This document shows, piece by piece, positions 60,176 through 64,000 of a DNA stretch of 64,000 nucleotides. The notes below the pieces were generated by a model. It made no database searches. It saw nothing but the letters and a program-made list of their open reading frames with translations, and was not told where the DNA came from. The first letter of the stretch is position 1, and each line of letters begins with the position of its first letter. The DNA is from Roseivirga echinicomitans (GTDB lineage Bacteria > Bacteroidota > Bacteroidia > Cytophagales > Cyclobacteriaceae), in NCBI RefSeq assembly GCF_001592935.1, contig NZ_LRDB01000003.1, positions 124,001-188,000 on the forward strand. Direction: 5' to 3'. A program made the position numbers and the translations under genes.

Positions 60176-61138
60176 ATGATCAAATCATTTGCTTTCACTG
60201 CTCTTTTATTCATCTCATTTAGTGCTTTTGCACAAATAGATGACACCGCTGTTGCCAACTTTGCCAAGTCATTTTCTGAAAAGAATAATGTACCAATTGA
60301 AGAAGTCAATGCCATTCTAAATAAGGCCACCTACCAAGCCGATATCATTGAAAAAATATCGAAGCCTGCCGAAGGCACAATGACCTGGGAGCGCTATCGC
60401 AAAATTTTCATTACTGACGAACGCATTAATGCGGGAGTTGAATTTTGGAAAGAAAACAGCGAAACTTTAGCAAAAGTGAGTGCAGAAAGTGGCGTTCCGG
60501 AACATATCATCTTGGGAATTATTGGTGTTGAAACTTACTTCGGAAGAATTAAAGGAAGTTACAAAGTGCTCGATGCGCTCTATACCCTCTCTTTCGGCTA
60601 CCCAAAACGCGCTAAGTTTTTCACTTCGGAACTTGAAGCTTACCTGATACTGGCTACAGAAGAGAAGCTCGACATTGAAACCACCAAAGGTTCTTATGCC
60701 GGGGCCATGGGCTACAGCCAGTTTATGCCTACTAGCTACCGCGCTTATGCCAAAAGCTTTGAGGATAACGGTACAAGAGACCTAATCAATTCTGCAGATG
60801 ACGCTATTGCCTCCGTAGCAAATTATCTCAAAGTTCACCGCTGGGAAAAAGGAGAGCCTGTGACCTCAAAAGCTACGATGACTCGAAAAATAACGAAGCT
60901 GAATCCTCAAGCATTAAAACCAAAAAACAAGGTGTCGGATTATACCGCTATTGGTTTTAAGCCTGCTGAAAAGCTTAACGTAGAAATTCCGGCCACCATG
61001 ATTATTCTTGAAAACGAAAATGGTGAAGAACACTGGTTTGGCATGAATAACTTTTATGTAATTACCCGCTACAACCACAGCCCGCTTTACGCCATGGCGG
61101 TTTATCAATTGGCAGAAGCTGTTAAGGCGAAGAAATAA
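60176..61138 (+). CDS. Lytic murein transglycosylase B (MltB family)
   Basis: A 320-residue exported enzyme that cleaves peptidoglycan glycan strands with anhydro-sugar formation. Signal peptide MIKSFAFTALLFISFSAFAQ is clear. MltB hallmarks are WERYRKIFITDERINAGVEFW (about 71-91), the catalytic Glu119 in IIGVETYFGRIKGSYKVLDALYTLSF, and GAMGYSQFMPTSYRAYAKSF (about 178-197). Lacking a lipobox, it is likely periplasmic and soluble. A hairpin terminator follows. Confidence 0.94.
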   Translation: MIKSFAFTALLFISFSAFAQIDDTAVANFAKSFSEKNNVPIEEVNAILNKATYQADIIEKISKPAEGTMTWERYRKIFITDERINAGVEFWKENSETLAKVSAESGVPEHIILGIIGVETYFGRIKGSYKVLDALYTLSFGYPKRAKFFTSELEAYLILATEEKLDIETTKGSYAGAMGYSQFMPTSYRAYAKSFEDNGTRDLINSADDAIASVANYLKVHRWEKGEPVTSKATMTRKITKLNPQALKPKNKVSDYTAIGFKPAEKLNVEIPATMIILENENGEEHWFGMNNFYVITRYNHSPLYAMAVYQLAEAVKAKK

Positions 61139-61156
61139 TAACACTCCCTTTAAAAG

Positions 61157-61195
61157 AAAAAGGCCTGTGAACATATATCGTTCGCAGGCCTTTTT
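61157..61195. terminator. Bidirectional hairpin terminator
   Basis: A perfect 11-bp outer stem (AAAAAGGCCTG and complement) plus an inner GAAC/GTTC pair. It lies between the convergent mltB-like and M14 genes with T-tracts both ways. Confidence 0.9.
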
Positions 61196-61211
61196 AGTTA
61201 ATCTCTAGTGC

Positions 61212-63746
61212 TTACTGCCCTACAAAGAAAATTGAGTTGGCAACGAACAACTTTCCGTTTTGCCAGAAGGCACGGAAAAGTGGGTTATCGGCCATATATA
61301 CAATAGATCCTCTACCATAGCTTTCAACACCGAATACTACAGACTTGGCTAATCTTTCTTTGGCTTTATCTCCAGCTACTCCACTCACGTAAGCGTCAAC
61401 TCCTTCAATAATTCCAACATTGCCCCCACCTGCTAAGTAAGCATAACGGCTGCTGTTGTTTTTTAAGGTGAAGTAGTAATCAGGATATCCGAAAGCAAGC
61501 GGGTTGGTATTGTCCACTTTCAACTTAAAGATTGCACCCGGCAAACGAGAGCTGGCGAAAAGATCACTTCTGTCGGCATAAGGCGTTAATGCCTCTTTTT
61601 CCTTTTCTTCATCCGTTTTCTTGTTGGCATCCTTCTCGTCAGAATCAGTAGCGTAGGTTTTCAAACTGAAACCATCTTTTCCTGCAAAAGTATTGATAGA
61701 TCGTTCGATGGCAATGATTTTTCCACCTCCACGTACCCAACTTTTTACGTCATCCATTCTGTTACCTCCCAAAGCACTTCCGTAAGAACCACTTGGCAAT
61801 ACCAAAGTGTTATACTTGTCAAGATCGATACGCCCAAAATCGCTGACATCAACCATCGTGATTGGGTAGTTCAACTCTTGTTCCATGAAATACCAGAACT
61901 CACCAAAACCAAGTGAAGAAACGCCATCTCCTCTTAAGACCAAGATTTTAGGCGCGTCCAAAAATTTCACTCCATTCGATCCAAAATCTTTACCTGTTTC
62001 AACAAAAGTAGTTGGGGTAGAAGTAAGACTTCTGTCGTAAGTTTTTGCAGCATTTTTCACAATGTCGTCAAACTTACTGCCCATGTGCATGTTCCCTTTT
62101 CGGGTAATGATTAGCGTTCCAGGGGCATAAGAGTTACCTGCCACAGAAAATGACTGCTCGGCAAATCTCAATTTGATGTCGCTTTTAAGCAAATGCCCTA
62201 AAAACTTAGCATCCTCCAATGTCTCCCATTTCAATAAATAAGCTGCTGGCTTACTGCCTACATTTACCTGCCCTTGTGGTTTAGTGTATTTGCCGACCTT
62301 CACGTCCATTTTGGTTTCAGTAGCATAAGCGTCTAATCCCATCATGTATGGCACAGCCCAAGCTGTTATGTCATAGGTATCAGAAGTACTGGCAAAGGTA
62401 TTTGGCTCGAAGAAGGCTTGCACCAAAACTGCTTTAGGTTGAAAAGCACTAATGATGATATCACCACTCTGAACACCAGCATTCTCATTTTTACCAGTGA
62501 GGTAGTTAAACGAAGACACTGCTTTGCTAGAAGAGCCAATCCCGTAAACGATTTGCTGACTGTCTAAAAAGTCGGTCAATTTTTTAAGTTTGTCTGGGTG
62601 GTTTGTTCCTCTAACGACATACGTTTTGTACTTCGCTTTAGGGTTGTTCACGCTCTTATTAAAGAAGTTAGCAAACTCATCCACCATTTTTTCGCTGTAT
62701 TTCGAAGCGGTTTCTACCGTAGACATTCCAGTAGTATGATGGTGAGCAATCGCATCTTCTAATTTCAAAGTGTCTCCTTCATCCGTAAGAATGGCCAAGT
62801 CGCTACTGCCTTGCTCGTAAGTCATGCCAATAGCTCCATTGAACATTGGATAAGAATCGCCATAGCTCGGGTACAGCATATCGAAGCTTTCTTTGGTAAA
62901 GAATAACCAGCCGTTCTCGTCAAAGTACTTGGCGTGGTTCTTACCAATAATGTCTTGAAAATCTCTTTGCCATTGGGTTACTTGTTCGTGAACGGGCTCT
63001 GCTGCTGGCGCGAAATAATAAGGGCTATTGCTTCCTTGCTCATGGAAATCCACATGGATATGCGGCATTACCGTATTGTAGAATTTCATGCGTTGCTGAG
63101 ACTCCACTTGCGTTTGCCATGCCCAGTCTCTGTTCAAATCAAACAAGTAATGGTTTGCACGTCCACCTGGCCAAGGTTCATTATGTTCAGCAGCATCTGG
63201 ATTCGGGTTAGCGGTTGTTCCAGCTACTTGGTTGATCCAGTTCGAGTAGCGATCGCGACCATCAGGGTTAATAGAAGGATCAAAAATTACTACCGTATTT
63301 TTCAACCATTCTCTTGAAGTTGAGTTGTCTGGCCTTGCAATTTCATAGAGGGTTTTCATGGCTGTTTCTGTAGAGTTCGCTTCGTTGCCATGCACGTTAT
63401 AACTTAACCAAACTATACCGATTTTCCTTCCAGAAGGCTCGCCTTCCATCAGTTTTGCTCTTTTTAGGTTATCGATACGAATGGTTTCCCAGTTGTCGAT
63501 ATTTTCTTGAGAAGAAACAATGGCCGATATTAACGGGCGTAGCTCATTGGTTTGTCCGTACTGGTGAATTTTTGCATTGCTCAATTGATTGGTGACGTAC
63601 TCATAGTAGTCTACCACTTTATAATTGGGTGTAAATCGTGTACCCAGTTTATACCCCAAGAATTCATCTGGGCTTTTAAGCGATTGCGCTTGGGTTTGAA
63701 AAAATGTGAATGCCAAAAGGCACAGGCAGAGGAGTGTTCTTTTCAT
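61212..63746 (-). CDS. M14-family zinc carboxypeptidase-like protein, exported
   Basis: An 844-residue exported metallopeptidase. The signal peptide is MKRTLLCLCLLAFTFFQTQAQ. The M14 domain (about 30-380) has zinc ligands His119 and Glu122 in VHGNEANSTE, PDGRDRY and the substrate Arg in LFDLNRDWAW, and the third ligand His235 in HVDFHEQGS. TYEQGSSDLA may carry the catalytic Glu. The C-terminal 450 residues include a glutamine-amidotransferase-like Rossmann section (LVLPSGSYGSALGGNRMDDVKSWVRGGGKIIAIE) common in large Bacteroidota M14 proteins. Substrate unknown. Confidence 0.9.
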   Translation of the reverse strand: MKRTLLCLCLLAFTFFQTQAQSLKSPDEFLGYKLGTRFTPNYKVVDYYEYVTNQLSNAKIHQYGQTNELRPLISAIVSSQENIDNWETIRIDNLKRAKLMEGEPSGRKIGIVWLSYNVHGNEANSTETAMKTLYEIARPDNSTSREWLKNTVVIFDPSINPDGRDRYSNWINQVAGTTANPNPDAAEHNEPWPGGRANHYLFDLNRDWAWQTQVESQQRMKFYNTVMPHIHVDFHEQGSNSPYYFAPAAEPVHEQVTQWQRDFQDIIGKNHAKYFDENGWLFFTKESFDMLYPSYGDSYPMFNGAIGMTYEQGSSDLAILTDEGDTLKLEDAIAHHHTTGMSTVETASKYSEKMVDEFANFFNKSVNNPKAKYKTYVVRGTNHPDKLKKLTDFLDSQQIVYGIGSSSKAVSSFNYLTGKNENAGVQSGDIIISAFQPKAVLVQAFFEPNTFASTSDTYDITAWAVPYMMGLDAYATETKMDVKVGKYTKPQGQVNVGSKPAAYLLKWETLEDAKFLGHLLKSDIKLRFAEQSFSVAGNSYAPGTLIITRKGNMHMGSKFDDIVKNAAKTYDRSLTSTPTTFVETGKDFGSNGVKFLDAPKILVLRGDGVSSLGFGEFWYFMEQELNYPITMVDVSDFGRIDLDKYNTLVLPSGSYGSALGGNRMDDVKSWVRGGGKIIAIERSINTFAGKDGFSLKTYATDSDEKDANKKTDEEKEKEALTPYADRSDLFASSRLPGAIFKLKVDNTNPLAFGYPDYYFTLKNNSSRYAYLAGGGNVGIIEGVDAYVSGVAGDKAKERLAKSVVFGVESYGRGSIVYMADNPLFRAFWQNGKLFVANSIFFVGQ

Positions 63747-63825
63747 AAATGTAGAGTTAACAGCGAGGAATTTACGGCTATTTAGTTTGTTGCCAAACTT
63801 GATTTTTCTGATCGGTTAAATGAGC

Positions 63826-64000
63826 TTACTTCACCTCAACCACTTTGAGCTTATAAAAAGTAATCAAGTCGGGTTCTTCTTCTAGCTCGCTAATGTCCTG
63901 ATGCGCCCAAAGAAAGCCCTCATTATCTGCCATATCGAAATGTGACACCTTATCAGGAAGTCTAAGTTCATCATTCATTCTACGTCCATTTTTTATGATC
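63826..64000 (-). CDS. Unidentified protein, C-terminal 57 residues (5' truncated by window end)
   Basis: The minus-strand frame is open from the window edge to TAA at 63826. It encodes about 57 residues ending in DLITFYKLKVVEVK. The sequence is acidic with NDELRLPDKVSHFDMADNEGFLWAHQDISELEEEPD and a final beta-strand-like segment. I recognise no family. Coding is plausible because the frame is clean, the amino-acid mix is normal, and the preceding M14 gene lies on the same strand. Confidence 0.55.
   Translation of the reverse strand, partial: IIKNGRRMNDELRLPDKVSHFDMADNEGFLWAHQDISELEEEPDLITFYKLKVVEVK

Noticed and set aside
62934-63317. 127-codon plus-strand open frame
   Set aside because: It lies antisense within the M14 peptidase coding region, whose zinc motifs are intact in the other frame.

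Overview
The window looks like a chromosomal segment of a Bacteroidota bacterium, most likely a marine or free-living member of the Cytophagales; the lower rank is inference. Supporting signs are promoters of the TTTG-N20/21-TAnnTTTG type, a near absence of Shine-Dalgarno sequences, a secreted protein with a type IX secretion C-terminal domain, a RemB/Wzi-like outer-membrane protein, type B ribosomal protein L31, PadR-linked FtsX permeases with a Bacteroidota-type prefix domain, and an M56/M23 fusion beside BlaI. Nearly every gene belongs to a recognisable family. I see no prophage, insertion sequence or CRISPR array.

Layout. 0-6.2 kb: end of an outer-membrane barrel gene, a DUF3179 lipoprotein, an exported M20 amidohydrolase, then (minus) an aminotransferase coupled to a heptose-phosphate kinase, and an orphan 155-residue protein. 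6.2-14.2 kb: recR-clpS, a sodium/solute symporter, a TerC-MscS pair, an alkyltransferase-like protein, and two divergent NSS sodium-dependent transporters. The second NSS gene overlaps a 41-codon gene resembling the MetS small subunit. 14.2-21.5 kb: a tightly packed eight-gene minus-strand operon: GlmU-like protein, DNA polymerase III delta'-like subunit, RimB-like protease, RimK, HemC, two cyclophilin lipoproteins and a dTDP-rhamnose-reductase-like protein. 21.6-24.1 kb: a BlaI repressor and M56/M23 sensor operon with two dyad operators, one lying on the -7 promoter element.

24.1-35.1 kb: a 1081-residue Asp-box protein with a type IX secretion tail, a di-heme cytochrome c peroxidase, rpmE2, a RemB/Wzi-like barrel, an MsbA-like exporter, gmhA, and a YifB/ComM ATPase. 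35.1-48 kb: the most accessory-looking part. It holds a GIY-YIG nuclease, a 7TM histidine kinase, two PadR plus FtsX-permease modules, an ECF sigma factor translationally coupled to a small two-helix membrane protein, and a 5'-nucleotidase-type phosphatase. A family of modular, palindrome-rich repeats occupies nearly every intergenic gap here, with one further copy near 57.2 kb.

48-64 kb: a DUF72 protein, an acyltransferase, lipoproteins and small conserved proteins. A possible sugar-salvage locus follows (NahK-like anomeric kinase, nucleotidyltransferase, divergent symporter), then a small ABC exporter, tRNA-Leu(GAG), a LiaF-like protein, an MltB-type lytic transglycosylase, an M14 peptidase, and the 3' end of one more gene.

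Together the genes emphasise envelope work: heptose and nucleotide-sugar synthesis, lipid A-type export, peptidoglycan turnover, periplasmic folding, and sodium-coupled uptake. All calls come from reading the sequence; no database search was run.
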